Notes: generated by a model not told the origin, from the sequence alone. A stretch of 30,520 bases of DNA from JBBATK01 sp040398805 (GCA_040398805.1 JBBATK010000016.1:1-30520), one strand, 5' to 3'. Positions 1-7,759 are shown, numbered from the stretch's first letter. Numbers and translations are program-made.

Positions 1-237
1 GTTCCAATGTCGTTTGTTCATGTGATACCCGGGCATGACACCGGCGTATTCCTCCCGCAATCGTTCCGCCCGGTCGGGTTGGCATTTGAGATTGATCGTG
101 GCGGGGTCGGCATCGAGCGGCACGATGGCGAAGACCTTGCCGCCAACTTTGTAGACAAGGGTCTCGGGACCGAAGGGTTGGTCTTCCGTGCAGCCGGGGA
201 GCGCGCGGCACGCTGTGCGTGCGTAGTGAGGAGTCAT
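1..237 (-). CDS. MmcQ/YjbR family DNA-binding-like protein (5' part, runs off window)
   Basis: The first 79 codons of a minus-strand gene are open to the left edge with no stop. The translation contains LPGCTEDQPFGPETLVYK, then VGGKVFAIV, a run ending in INLKCQPDRAERLREEY, and PGYHMNKRHWN. This is the characteristic order of the MmcQ/YjbR (DUF419, CyaY-like fold) family, whose members are usually about 115-120 residues, so about two thirds is present. The family fold suggests DNA binding; the biological role is not established. The ATG at 237-235 shares one base with the TGA stop of the upstream lipoprotein gene (TGATG), so the two are probably translationally coupled. The C-terminal third lies outside the window. 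Confidence 0.85.
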   Translation of the reverse strand, partial: MTPHYARTACRALPGCTEDQPFGPETLVYKVGGKVFAIVPLDADPATINLKCQPDRAERLREEYAGVMPGYHMNKRHWN

Positions 238-677
238 CAGGGAATGGTATAGAAGACGGTCTTATCCACCAACATGCCTCGGGCATCCACCTGCGGGTAC
301 CGCACTTCATATACGCCCGCGCTGTCGAAGGGAATGGCAAGCGTGGCGCTCAGCGTATCCAGTCCCATAAGGCACGTGGCCGACGCGAGTTTCTTTATGC
401 TCGCAACGACATAGGTGAAGCGTTTCTTCATGACGAAGTCGCTGTCGGAACCATGCAATGCTTTGTCGAGCGTCCAACACAAGCGGGACGGTGTCTGCAC
501 GCGCAGACGGAGGTTAAGCACGTGGTTCGGACCGATGGTATAGGCCGTGTCGGGCTCGATATGGGCCGACGGCTGATAGTCATATTCGGGAGCGACGGTG
601 GTAGAGCAGGACATTCCCCACACGCACAAGGCCGAAAGGATGCTCACGCAAGCGATGATGAAGGCGGTGTTCTTCAT
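237..677 (-). CDS. small putative lipoprotein of unknown function
   Basis: This is a 146-residue protein that I do not recognise. The start chosen is the ATG at 677, which gives Met-Lys-Asn followed by a hydrophobic stretch and GMSC. Cys24 is a possible lipidation site, although Met at -2 is not ideal for a lipobox. An upstream in-frame start at 743 would put a polar, basic extension before the signal sequence and would overlap the preceding gene. The mature part is beta-rich, with patterns such as HVLNLRLRV and AGVYEVRYP that suggest an Ig-like or beta-sandwich fold. The gene lies 22 bp after the Asp-box protein gene and is coupled by TGATG to the MmcQ/YjbR gene. It is probably an envelope protein in the same transcript. 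Confidence 0.75.
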   Translation of the reverse strand: MKNTAFIIACVSILSALCVWGMSCSTTVAPEYDYQPSAHIEPDTAYTIGPNHVLNLRLRVQTPSRLCWTLDKALHGSDSDFVMKKRFTYVVASIKKLASATCLMGLDTLSATLAIPFDSAGVYEVRYPQVDARGMLVDKTVFYTIP

Positions 678-699
678 GAGAGGACATTGACGATGATAC

Positions 700-1806
700 T
701 TATTCCCGGACGATCGTCGGTATGACGTGTCCGGACTGTGCACACAAAAATCGCAAGAAAACCAGCCCCGAAACCGGCGTCTGCAGCTCTATCCGCACCG
801 ACTCCGCTCCCGCTACGGCACCACCCGCCCGGCGGCCTAGAGCATCCACCACATCCACGTCGCACCCCGCGAACAGACCCCCATGCTCCACCGTGCATAC
901 CCCGCGAACACAGTCCGCGCGGGCGCTCGGAACGCAGGACTCCTCCACGGAAGAAAGGTACGGCTCGCCCGTGAACACCATGAGATACAAGGAGTCCGCC
1001 ACGCGCACCACCGAGGGATCGCCCCCGCGAAGATTCGTGGCCAGATAGCCGCTCCACACGCCGCCGTTGGGCGAGGAGGCATACCAGATCTCCCGACCGC
1101 ACCCGTAAAAACGCAGCTCGGTGCTGTCGACAACAGTGAAATTCCCTGTCCAATTATGCGCATTATCGGAAGGGATGACAGGCACAGGGGAGAACCTCCG
1201 TCCATCCGGCGAAAGATAATGATACGCACCTTCCTGCGGTGCGCCGACAGGAGCAGTGAGATGCCATCCCGGACCGAAACGGACGACGGCGGGATCGATA
1301 ATCTTCCTGCTGGCGACATTCACGCGCGGACCCGGCTCGAAAACGAAATGCACGCCGTCGGTGCTCACCGCCGAGTGCGTATCGATGATGGAATCGCTGC
1401 CCATGGGCATGCCGTTGCTCGATGAATAATACAACCGCAAGGAGTCGCGGGAAAGGACGACGACCGTGGGATCGAAGGGACGTTGGTAGGAGGCGGGAAG
1501 ACCGTCGAAGACCAGTGGTTGCGGCTCGGTCCAGGTGCGACCGTTGTCGTAGGAGAATTTCGCCGCCACACGGTCCCACGTCGGTGCCGTCTTCGGCGCG
1601 CGGAACCACTGGAACACGGCGATAAGCGTGTCCCCCTTCCATGTCGCCACCGACACCACGCCGGCGGAGTCCTGAAAGAGTTCGGGAGCGGAAAAGGTGC
1701 GTCCGTCGGCGGACCAAGCATAGCGCAAGGGATTATTCCATGGACCTTGCGCATGGACCGATGCACCAAGGAGAAAGATACCAAGTAGCAGAAGCGATCG
1801 TATCAT
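700..1806 (-). CDS. secreted Asp-box (sialidase-like propeller) protein with T9SS-like C-terminal tail
   Basis: The 368-residue protein begins with a clear signal peptide (MIRSLLLLGIFLLGASVHAQ). The ATG at 1806 is chosen because 79 in-frame upstream residues overlap the preceding gene and look non-coding. Residues 85-92 (SYDNGRTW) match the Asp-box S-x-D-x-G-x-T-W. Related hairpins occur near 32, 148, 199 and 245, and three DP-x-VV motifs (FDPTVV 111, DPAVV 171, GDPSVV 262) recur at blade-like spacing. This fits a five- or six-bladed beta-propeller like sialidases and glycosidases. The tail from about 303 (VDVVDALGRR, then SGLVFLRF) resembles a type A T9SS sorting domain. I see no catalytic set that proves hydrolase activity. 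The gene starts 8 bp after the VWA-OmpA gene ends, so they are probably co-transcribed. Confidence 0.8.
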   Translation of the reverse strand: MIRSLLLLGIFLLGASVHAQGPWNNPLRYAWSADGRTFSAPELFQDSAGVVSVATWKGDTLIAVFQWFRAPKTAPTWDRVAAKFSYDNGRTWTEPQPLVFDGLPASYQRPFDPTVVVLSRDSLRLYYSSSNGMPMGSDSIIDTHSAVSTDGVHFVFEPGPRVNVASRKIIDPAVVRFGPGWHLTAPVGAPQEGAYHYLSPDGRRFSPVPVIPSDNAHNWTGNFTVVDSTELRFYGCGREIWYASSPNGGVWSGYLATNLRGGDPSVVRVADSLYLMVFTGEPYLSSVEESCVPSARADCVRGVCTVEHGGLFAGCDVDVVDALGRRAGGAVAGAESVRIELQTPVSGLVFLRFLCAQSGHVIPTIVRE

Positions 1807-1814
1807 CACGTTCG

Positions 1815-3233
1815 TCAGCGTTTCAGGATACGGAACTCCGTGCGACGGTTCGTCGCACGATTCTCTTCGGAGTCGTTCGGCACGAGGGGATAGAGCATGC
1901 CCATGCCGCGCGGCTTCAGTCGTTTGGCTTCGATGCCTTTGGCCACCAAGGCATCCACCACCGCGCGTGCGCGCGCTTCGGACAGGCGCAAGTTGAAATC
2001 TTCGGCACCGATGTTGTCGGTATGACCCTGCACTTCCAGCCATACGCGCTCATAGCGCTCCAGCTGGTCGACAAGCTCCTCGATGATGCCTTGGGCCTCG
2101 GGCTTCAGGGTGGATTTATTGAAGTCGAAGGGGATTTTCTTATAAATGGGATTATCCGGGTCGCGGAAGGGATTTATATCACTTTTATCATAGGCACCGG
2201 TCGCAACCAGCGAATCGCGTTCGGGAAGGGTGAGCTCGAGGGAAACGACGTGCTTGCCGGCGAAGACGGGTGGTGTGTAGGTGACCAGATAATAATTCCG
2301 CAGGGAGCGGTAGATCTCCTTGAACACCTTCACGAGTTCGGCTTTGGACGTAATCTGATAATACTTGCCGCCGGTATTCTCCGAGACGTAGCTGAGCAAT
2401 TCATCCTGCGTGTAACCGAAGCCGACGGTGAAGACGCGGATGTTGCGTTCCTGGGCTTCGCGGAACACGTCGCGGATGGTTCCTTGGGAGAAATTATCGT
2501 CGCCGTCGGTGAACGCCACAAGGATGCGGGGTACATCGGCGGGGAGCGAATCGAACATGCGGATGCTCTTCACCAGCCCGTCGTAGAACGCGCTGTACCG
2601 TCCGAAACCTTCCTCCCTATGCGCCCTGTACGTGGCGATCAGCTGACTCTTGTCCGTGCCGAACGGGACCTTCACATCGAAGTCCTTATTGAATCCCGTC
2701 ACGGCGATCAGGTCTTGCGGCTGTTTCAGGCGGATGAACATCTCCGTACCCGCAGCCAGAGCGTCCATCACATCGTTCATCGAGCCGCTGTAATCGATAA
2801 GCAGGTTCACGGCGAAGGGCAGCGAATCGTTCTCGCCGTATTCGCGCACGGTGAAGTCCTTCACCGGCACCGTCCGGCGTCCTAACCTCTCCCGCAATCC
2901 GGTCCAATACTCCTGCGTGGGAGCAACGGGCGGCGCCAGATGCGTGATGAAATTACCCGTGGAGTCGAACACGCGGGCGTACAGACGAACCTGTTTGGGA
3001 TACTCCTCGCTCTCGATCTTCCAGATGTCGTGGATGAGACTGTCCGACTTCTGAACTTGAGTGTAGGGTTTGGTGTCCGTAAGATACAGCTGCTGTTTCG
3101 CGCCCGCCCCCTCGGTATCGCGCAAGGCGAACTGCGCATCGAGTCCCGGACGTTTCACGGACCCGCAGCCGGGGGCCAGAGCGGCCGACGCGACCACGAG
3201 AAGAATCAGAAGTACGGGAAGAGAACGAATCAT
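1815..3233 (-). CDS. lipoprotein with von Willebrand factor A and OmpA C-terminal domains
   Basis: The protein has 472 residues from the ATG at 3233. The N-terminus is a signal sequence ending in LAPGC, with Cys23 as the likely lipidated residue. A VWA domain spans about 140-315, with the MIDAS-type DYSGSM at 147-152 and FTDGDDNFS at 241-249. An OmpA/MotB-type peptidoglycan-binding domain spans about 365-470, with GHTDNIG at 403-409 and NRATNRRTEF at 458-467. It is predicted to be anchored in the outer membrane while binding peptidoglycan, and the metal-binding VWA module may bind a protein partner. The start eight codons upstream (3257) is less likely because it adds residues before the signal peptide. 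An AT-rich stretch at about 3253-3290 on the minus strand may hold its promoter, but no box is convincing. Confidence 0.9.
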   Translation of the reverse strand: MIRSLPVLLILLVVASAALAPGCGSVKRPGLDAQFALRDTEGAGAKQQLYLTDTKPYTQVQKSDSLIHDIWKIESEEYPKQVRLYARVFDSTGNFITHLAPPVAPTQEYWTGLRERLGRRTVPVKDFTVREYGENDSLPFAVNLLIDYSGSMNDVMDALAAGTEMFIRLKQPQDLIAVTGFNKDFDVKVPFGTDKSQLIATYRAHREEGFGRYSAFYDGLVKSIRMFDSLPADVPRILVAFTDGDDNFSQGTIRDVFREAQERNIRVFTVGFGYTQDELLSYVSENTGGKYYQITSKAELVKVFKEIYRSLRNYYLVTYTPPVFAGKHVVSLELTLPERDSLVATGAYDKSDINPFRDPDNPIYKKIPFDFNKSTLKPEAQGIIEELVDQLERYERVWLEVQGHTDNIGAEDFNLRLSEARARAVVDALVAKGIEAKRLKPRGMGMLYPLVPNDSEENRATNRRTEFRILKR

Positions 3234-3387
3234 AGTCGTGTGGAGTCCCACAGCCAAAGGTTATAGGATGATTCGAAACGCGAAAAGGTATACACGCGAG
3301 ACCGGGTAAGCGGGGAGGATGCGACGACGTGGGACATGAAGCGCAGGGTGTGCCGTGCGCATGTACGCACCGGCCCCCAGTGCCATC

Positions 3388-3672
3388 CTATCCCAGCACT
3401 TTCGGCACCTTGAAAAAGCCCTCGTTGCGTTTCGGGGCGTTGCGAAGCGCTTCTTCCCGACCCAGCGGCGTGTGCGGCGTATCCTCGCGGAACACGTTCG
3501 TGCTGTCCGTGATATGCACGAGCGGCTCCACGCCATCCAGGTCCATGGTGTCGATTTCACCGATGTAGTCCAGCAAACGGGAAAACTGCTCGGTGAAAGC
3601 ATCGATTTTCGATTCATCCAAACGGAGCTTCGCCAGTTCCGCTACTTTCATCACTGTCTCGCGTGTCACCAT
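3388..3672 (-). CDS. gatC: Asp-tRNA(Asn)/Glu-tRNA(Gln) amidotransferase subunit C
   Basis: This 94-residue protein is the normal size for GatC, which stabilises the GatCAB complex that converts mischarged Asp-tRNA(Asn) or Glu-tRNA(Gln). The start is the ATG at 3672, giving MVTRETVMKVAELAKLRLDE. An upstream start at 3708 would add 12 residues not expected in the family. Family landmarks are VAELAKLRL, the helix FSRLLDYIGEI, and MDLDGVEPLVH followed by FREDTP. gatA and gatB are not adjacent here, which is common outside Gram-positives. The gene lies downstream of the nuoAB terminator and about 155 bp before the VWA-OmpA gene on the same strand, so co-transcription with that gene is possible but unproven. 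Confidence 0.92.
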   Translation of the reverse strand: MVTRETVMKVAELAKLRLDESKIDAFTEQFSRLLDYIGEIDTMDLDGVEPLVHITDSTNVFREDTPHTPLGREEALRNAPKRNEGFFKVPKVLG

Positions 3673-3721
3673 AAAAGTCAGGAAGTGGTTCGGTGCGAAG
3701 GGTGGCACTCACCCTCCGCGG

Positions 3722-3761
3722 TAAAAAAAACCACCGCCGGAAAGGACTCGCGGAGGTGGTT
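3722..3761 (-). terminator. intrinsic terminator after nuoB
   Basis: On the minus strand AACCACC at 3761-3755 pairs with GGTGGTT at 3735-3729. After one mismatch three more base pairs extend the stem. The stem runs directly into a run of eight T residues on the minus strand (plus-strand A-run 3723-3730). It lies 33 bp after the nuoB stop, so it should end the nuoAB transcript before gatC. Confidence 0.8.
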
Positions 3762-3793
3762 CGATTGTTTTCAACGGTCAACGAGCAGCATGC

Positions 3794-4324
3794 TTATGCC
3801 GTCGCTTCTTCCTTGCTGAAATCCAACAGGGTGGGAACGGTGCGACCCGTCTTTTCCTGGATGGTCATCAATGCTTTCAAGAGCGCTTCCGGACGCGGAG
3901 GACAGCCCGAGATGTAGACATCGACAGGAATGAACTGGTCGATGCCTTGCACAACGGAATAGCTGCGGAACATACCGCCGGACGAGGCGCACACACCCAT
4001 GGAGATGACCCACTTGGGATCCGGCATCTGGTCGTAGATCTTCCGCACCACCCACGACATCTTGTTCGTCACCGTTCCGGCCACGATCAAGAGGTCCGAC
4101 TGACGCGGCGTGAAGCCCATCTTCTCCGAGCCGAATCGCGCGGAATCGAAACGCGAGCTGGCGAACGCCATCATCTCGATACCGCAGCAGGAGATGCCCA
4201 GCGGCATGGGCCACATGGAGTTCTTCTGACCCCAGCCGATGGTGTTCTTACTCAGCCAATCCAACACACTGTCCACGCGGGTGGTCACATAGCCATCGCG
4301 CGCAAGCTGATCGTTCAATCCCAT
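3794..4324 (-). CDS. nuoB: NADH-quinone oxidoreductase subunit B
   Basis: This 176-residue protein is the complex I subunit that carries the terminal iron-sulfur cluster N2, at the peripheral arm/membrane interface next to the quinone site. The four cluster ligands are visible: the adjacent Cys46-Cys47 in GISCCGIEMM, Cys112 in GVCASSGGMF and Cys141 in SGCPPRPEALL. The start is the ATG at 4324, which makes an 11-codon lead before the conserved region and overlaps the 3' end of nuoA by 10 bp. A longer in-frame start at 4435 would lie inside nuoA. The gene is followed by a strong terminator instead of nuoC/nuoD, so the remaining complex I genes must be elsewhere. Confidence 0.96.
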   Translation of the reverse strand: MGLNDQLARDGYVTTRVDSVLDWLSKNTIGWGQKNSMWPMPLGISCCGIEMMAFASSRFDSARFGSEKMGFTPRQSDLLIVAGTVTNKMSWVVRKIYDQMPDPKWVISMGVCASSGGMFRSYSVVQGIDQFIPVDVYISGCPPRPEALLKALMTIQEKTGRTVPTLLDFSKEEATA

Positions 4325-4671
4325 TTCAATGCTCCTTTTTTGACCACGTAGATATAACCGGCGAACAAGAGAACCATGAACAACACCATGGCGGTGTAAC
4401 CGACGAGACCGAGTGTGCGAAATTGTACGGCCCACGGGTACATGAACACGATCTCGATATCGAACAGGATGAAGATCATGGCCACCATGTAGAACTTCAC
4501 GCTGAATCGTTCGCGAGCGCTTTTCACCGGCTCGAGACCGGATTCGTAGGTCGAGTTCTTTTCTTTGTTCGGACGGCGGGGTCCGATGTACTCCGCAATG
4601 AGGATATTCAGCAGCCCGAAACCCAGTCCTACGCCAATCATGACGACGACCGGTATGTAGTTCTCCATCAT
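4315..4671 (-). CDS. nuoA: NADH-quinone oxidoreductase subunit A
   Basis: The 118-residue membrane subunit of complex I has three predicted membrane helices, at about 5-27, 60-80 and 88-110. It carries the family signature YESGLEP followed by RFSVKFYMVAMIFILFDIE and FMYPW. The two acidic residues in LFDIE are the typical conserved helix residues of NuoA. Two adjacent ATG codons (4671 and 4668) could each serve as start. The last 10 bp overlap nuoB, indicating translational coupling. It is the first gene of a two-gene unit. The upstream region holds an 8-bp inverted repeat that may be regulatory. Confidence 0.96.
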   Translation of the reverse strand: MMENYIPVVVMIGVGLGFGLLNILIAEYIGPRRPNKEKNSTYESGLEPVKSARERFSVKFYMVAMIFILFDIEIVFMYPWAVQFRTLGLVGYTAMVLFMVLLFAGYIYVVKKGALKWD

Positions 4672-4730
4672 ACGATTGATTCCTTCAGAACGTTGTCTGT
4701 ACCTTATCGGCCAGTCCTGCCTGTTTGTGG

Positions 4731-4771
4731 ACAGCGCAGACGGCGCAAGTTAGTATTCCGCGAACAAACAG
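4731..4771. promoter_or_regulatory. inverted repeat upstream of nuoA
   Basis: CTGTTTGT at 4731-4738 is repeated in inverted orientation as ACAAACAG at 4764-4771, with 25 bp between. The centre lies about 80 bp upstream of the nuoA ATG. The arms contain TTTG, which resembles the -33 element of Bacteroidetes promoters, so this could be an operator or overlap the nuoAB promoter. No experimental or family support is visible. Confidence 0.3.
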
Positions 4772-4807
4772 CAATCCCGGGAACCTGGTCGGATCCTGCG
4801 AAAAGGG

Positions 4808-5452
4808 TCACCCATCGCCACTGCCGCGACGCCCATCGGCCCCGTGATCATGAGAGACGACGGGCATATGGGTTCCGGCTACGCTGCAATACACGGTGAT
4901 AACGGCGGTTTTGACGAGTTCGGGCAGCCACAGGGGCAGACCGCTCTCCCGAACCACCGATATCCACAGCACACTCGACAGGTCCCAAGGAATGACCACG
5001 GCCGCATACATGAACACCATGCCGCCGATGAACACCTGCTTGTCGGAGTGCACACGAAGCACCGTGTACCAGAAGGCGGGCATGAGGATGGAGCCGACCA
5101 CGGCTCCGCCCGCCGATAGGAGCACCCACGCCGTCATCATCGACGGCTCCAAACCCAATAGTCCGGTCGTCGCCGCGAAGCCGGGATCGCGCACCAAACG
5201 AACGAGCGAGACCAGGAAGCTCAGTACCAGCAGGGAATACGGCGATACTCCGTCCGCATTCACCCGCGCGGGCGTCTCTGCACCTTGGCCCGTGCCTGCC
5301 GCCAGAATTCCGGCGCGCTGCGGATGCCGAAGAAGAAGAACCACCGTGCGCAGGGAGGACACGAGCACAGAGAGGGAGAGCGAGCGCACTCCATGAAAAA
5401 TCCCCGCGGGTATGTCCCGAACGGTGAATCCGGGTGAAAGAGGTTGTGCCAC
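4808..5452 (-). CDS. multi-pass membrane protein of unknown function
   Basis: The 214-residue protein starts at GTG 5452, because no ATG occurs in frame before residue 104. Hydrophobic segments lie at about 70-87, 103-130, 138-165 and 175-195. An amphipathic, basic N-terminal part contains RSLSLSVLVSSLRTVVLLLRHP. The arrangement of a polar N-terminus followed by four or five helices is reminiscent of Yip1-type proteins, but I cannot identify a signature and would not assign it. The C-terminus is charged and histidine-rich (VSHDHGADG). The gene stands alone, about 200 bp from the divergent panB. Confidence 0.6.
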   Translation of the reverse strand: MAQPLSPGFTVRDIPAGIFHGVRSLSLSVLVSSLRTVVLLLRHPQRAGILAAGTGQGAETPARVNADGVSPYSLLVLSFLVSLVRLVRDPGFAATTGLLGLEPSMMTAWVLLSAGGAVVGSILMPAFWYTVLRVHSDKQVFIGGMVFMYAAVVIPWDLSSVLWISVVRESGLPLWLPELVKTAVITVYCSVAGTHMPVVSHDHGADGRRGSGDG

Positions 5453-5655
5453 GCTCTACGCTCGTCGTAATTATCCCGACAAATCTAGGCCATACCCGTG
5501 TATTTTCGTGTGAAGAGGTGGTCACACCCGCGGTTACCGCACGCAGCGCAGTGGCAGCGGCCTGCAGGCCACCCGCATTCCTTGGTCCGATGGGACGTCA
5601 TCGGCGGAATCCGCAGCGGCATCTCGTATTCACGCAGTACCGGAAAGGCTTCATC

Positions 5656-6492
5656 GTGTCACACACACCGCAATCATCGCACAACGAATCCCAGCGCGCC
5701 GTCACCACCCTCCGACTGGTGGAGATGAAGGGCATGGGTCAGAAGATCGCCTGCCTCACCGCCTATGATGCGCTCATGGCGCGGGTTCTGGACGAAGCGG
5801 GCATCGACGTGCTGCTGGTGGGCGACTCTTTGGGGAACGTGGTGCAGGGTCATGAAACCACCATTCCCGTCACGCTCGAGGATATCATCTATCACACCCG
5901 TGCGGTGAAGCGCGGGGCGCACCGTGCCTTGGTCGTGGCCGACATGCCGTTCATGAGTTACCAGGTGCGGGCCGATGAAGCGTTTCGCAATGCAGGACGA
6001 TTGATGAAAGAGGCAGGTGCGGGTGCCGTGAAGCTGGAAGGCGGACGCCGTATCGCGGAAGCCGTGTCGCGGATGACGGAGTCCGGCATTCCCGTCATGG
6101 GTCACGTGGGTCTTACGCCGCAAAGCATCAACCAGTTCGGCACCTACCGTCCGCGCGGTCGCGATGAAGAGGAAGCCCAAAGCATCCTGGACGACGCCGT
6201 CGCGCTGGAACAGGCGGGCGCCTTCGCCATCGTCGTGGAGAAAGTACCGACATCCGTGGCCGAGCGTATCACCCGAGCAGTGCGTGTGCCGACCATCGGC
6301 ATCGGTGCCGGACCTCACTGCGACGGACAGATCCTCGTGGTGACGGACATGCTGGGACTGACCGTGGACTTCCATCCGCGGTTCGTCCGCCATTACGCGA
6401 ACCTTCAACAGACCATCAACGACGCCGTCCGCTTCTATTGCGCCGACGTCCGCACAACGGCGTTTCCTACCGACGCCGAAAGTTACTCGTGA
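5656..6492 (+). CDS. panB: 3-methyl-2-oxobutanoate hydroxymethyltransferase
   Basis: PanB transfers the hydroxymethyl group from methylene-tetrahydrofolate to alpha-ketoisovalerate, making ketopantoate, the first committed step of pantothenate and CoA synthesis. The GTG at 5656 gives 278 residues, close to the usual 260-285; the ORF extends upstream to 5434 but that part has no family similarity. Magnesium and substrate residues are visible as Asp57 in LVGDSLG, Asp96 in VVADMPF and Glu128 in VKLEGG. The catalytic base is Glu195 in VVEKVP, and GHVGLTPQ (149-156) and PTIGIGAG (212-219) are also present. The stop codon overlaps the GTG start of the next gene. No panC or panD is adjacent. Confidence 0.95.
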   Translation: MSHTPQSSHNESQRAVTTLRLVEMKGMGQKIACLTAYDALMARVLDEAGIDVLLVGDSLGNVVQGHETTIPVTLEDIIYHTRAVKRGAHRALVVADMPFMSYQVRADEAFRNAGRLMKEAGAGAVKLEGGRRIAEAVSRMTESGIPVMGHVGLTPQSINQFGTYRPRGRDEEEAQSILDDAVALEQAGAFAIVVEKVPTSVAERITRAVRVPTIGIGAGPHCDGQILVVTDMLGLTVDFHPRFVRHYANLQQTINDAVRFYCADVRTTAFPTDAESYS

Positions 6493-6920
6493 GCGGCATC
6501 GGCACACCGCGTCCGTCCTCCCACAGGAGCACGATCGTCGCATGCATGGGCACCGCCGCTCTGCTCATCGCCGTGGCACCGTCCTTTTTCGCAGGATGTA
6601 TGTCGGGCACGGGTATCACACAGCCACAGGATGTCGTCTTTCCGGATTCCAATGTGCGCTACCTGCAGCACGTCCAGCCGCTTCTGCAACTGGGCTGCGC
6701 CTTCAACGGATGCCATGCCGCCGGCGCCCGTATTCCCCTCGATTCCTATTTCGCGCTCTACCAGACTCCCGGTCTTGTCATACCCGGCAAACCCGAAAGC
6801 AGCATGCTCGTGCAAGTGATCACAGGCACCCTCCCGCACACCTATCCGCTGGTAAGCATCACGGAAAATCACCGTCGAGGAATGGCCACGTGGGTACGCG
6901 AAGGAGCGAAGAACAACTGA
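6489..6920 (+). CDS. lipoprotein with a CX4CH (cytochrome-like) motif
   Basis: This is a 143-residue exported lipoprotein. The GTG at 6489 overlaps the panB stop as GTGA and is preferred. It supplies a basic N-region (PRPSSHRS) before the hydrophobic core that ends in FFAGC, whereas the internal ATG at 6546 would leave a signal sequence with no positive charge. The mature part begins with VRYLQHVQPLLQLGCAFNGC followed by His, i.e. Cys-X4-Cys-His. It then has PGKPESSMLVQVITG, which resembles the small haem-type domains (PSCyt1-like) of Bacteroidetes and planctomycete lipoproteins. A CX4CH spacing is atypical for covalent haem c, so haem binding is inference. There is no distal Met-Pro ligand motif. 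Confidence 0.75.
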   Translation: MSGIGTPRPSSHRSTIVACMGTAALLIAVAPSFFAGCMSGTGITQPQDVVFPDSNVRYLQHVQPLLQLGCAFNGCHAAGARIPLDSYFALYQTPGLVIPGKPESSMLVQVITGTLPHTYPLVSITENHRRGMATWVREGAKNN

Positions 6921-6941
6921 TCGGACCGCGTCTCCGTTAAC

Positions 6942-6971
6942 CGGTTCCCCCGTACCCGGTTCCCCCGTACC
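6942..6971. repeat. 15-bp tandem duplication in a convergent intergenic gap
   Basis: CCGGTTCCCCCGTAC occurs twice head to tail at 6942-6956 and 6957-6971, between the convergent ends of the CX4CH lipoprotein gene and the 6987-7580 membrane protein gene. No function is apparent, and it may simply be a replication slippage product. Confidence 0.8.
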
Positions 6972-6986
6972 GATATCCGTTATCTC

Positions 6987-7580
6987 TTACCCGTTCTCCG
7001 CATCCGCACGGACCGTGGCGCGCATGGCAAGGACGCTCATGACAAGGATGCTCATGAGCGGAAAGAGCAGCGTCATGAACGCCAGGATGCCGGACATGAT
7101 GGAGCAGACGAGCTCCCACCCACGATCACCGACCTTGCCGTGAAGCATGGCATGCATGGATTGTTGTGCCTTTGCGTAGAGGAGGACCGATACGGGTCCC
7201 ATCGTGACGGCAATCACAACGGTAAGCCACCCATCGTAACGGGGCGAGAGAAGGGCGACGACCGCAATGCCGCTTATCATGCTCAGCGGAGGACGCACGC
7301 GGGCGAGCGATGCCGATGGCAGAAGAATCGGTTGAAGAAGATCCACCGAACAAAGGACGAGAGCGATGGTGGGGACGATGGAGGGAAGTGCGACGAGGGC
7401 GTCCGAAGACCACATCCACACCGCCAGCGCTGCCGCCACGGTAGGACGCCATGCGCTGATGCCTGCACAGGCACAGGCAAGCAGAAGGGAAGAGACGGGA
7501 AGGAAATCCGACGTGCCCATTCGATAGTCTTTCGGACGTAGTGAACCGTGGCGCGGAGAATGAATCGTGGTGATGGTCAT
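6987..7580 (-). CDS. multi-pass membrane protein of unknown function
   Basis: This is a 197-residue hydrophobic protein with no family I recognise. About six hydrophobic segments follow a short polar N-terminus that contains HSPRHGSLRPKDYR. They include SSLLLACACAGISAW, PTIALVLCSVDLLQPILL, MISGIAVVALLS, WLTVVIAVTMGPVSVLLY and IMSGILAFMTLLFPLMSIL. The ATG at 7580 is used; a GTG one codon earlier and an ATG at 7520 (MGTSDFLP) are alternatives, and no Shine-Dalgarno sequence separates them. The tail is acidic (ADAENG). Coding is supported by the continuous hydrophobic pattern rather than by homology, so confidence is moderate. Confidence 0.55.
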   Translation of the reverse strand: MTITTIHSPRHGSLRPKDYRMGTSDFLPVSSLLLACACAGISAWRPTVAAALAVWMWSSDALVALPSIVPTIALVLCSVDLLQPILLPSASLARVRPPLSMISGIAVVALLSPRYDGWLTVVIAVTMGPVSVLLYAKAQQSMHAMLHGKVGDRGWELVCSIMSGILAFMTLLFPLMSILVMSVLAMRATVRADAENG

Positions 7581-7729
7581 CACGAACGCGCATTCATGAG
7601 CGCATCAAGGCGCAGTCAAATATAGACACTCCCGGCAGTGCGCACATGAGGGGCGGAGCAGGCGCACAGGCCGGGTCGCACTTGCAACGATGACGGCATG
7701 TTCATCTTCGTCTCCTCGGTCTGCGTCGT

Positions 7730-7759
7730 TTGGCACGCATACCCTTTTTGTGCTATGTT
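7730..7759 (+). promoter_or_regulatory. possible promoter of the phosphohexomutase gene
   Basis: TTGGCA at 7730-7735 and TATGTT at 7754-7759 are separated by 18 bp and lie about 80 bp upstream of the ATG at 7842. The second element extended as TATGTTTC also resembles the Bacteroidetes -7 box. This is a pattern match only. Confidence 0.35.

Noticed and set aside
219..725. 168-codon plus-strand ORF
   Set aside because: It is antisense to the lipoprotein gene, which has a signal sequence and coupling to its neighbours.
1641..2885. 414-codon plus-strand ORF
   Set aside because: It is the antisense shadow of the VWA-OmpA gene, whose minus-strand frame shows clear domains.
3253..3290. Promoter-like AT-rich stretch before the VWA-OmpA gene
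   Set aside because: A TATAACCTTTGG sequence on the minus strand is near the Bacteroidetes -7 consensus but is off by one base in spacing and has no convincing -33 element.
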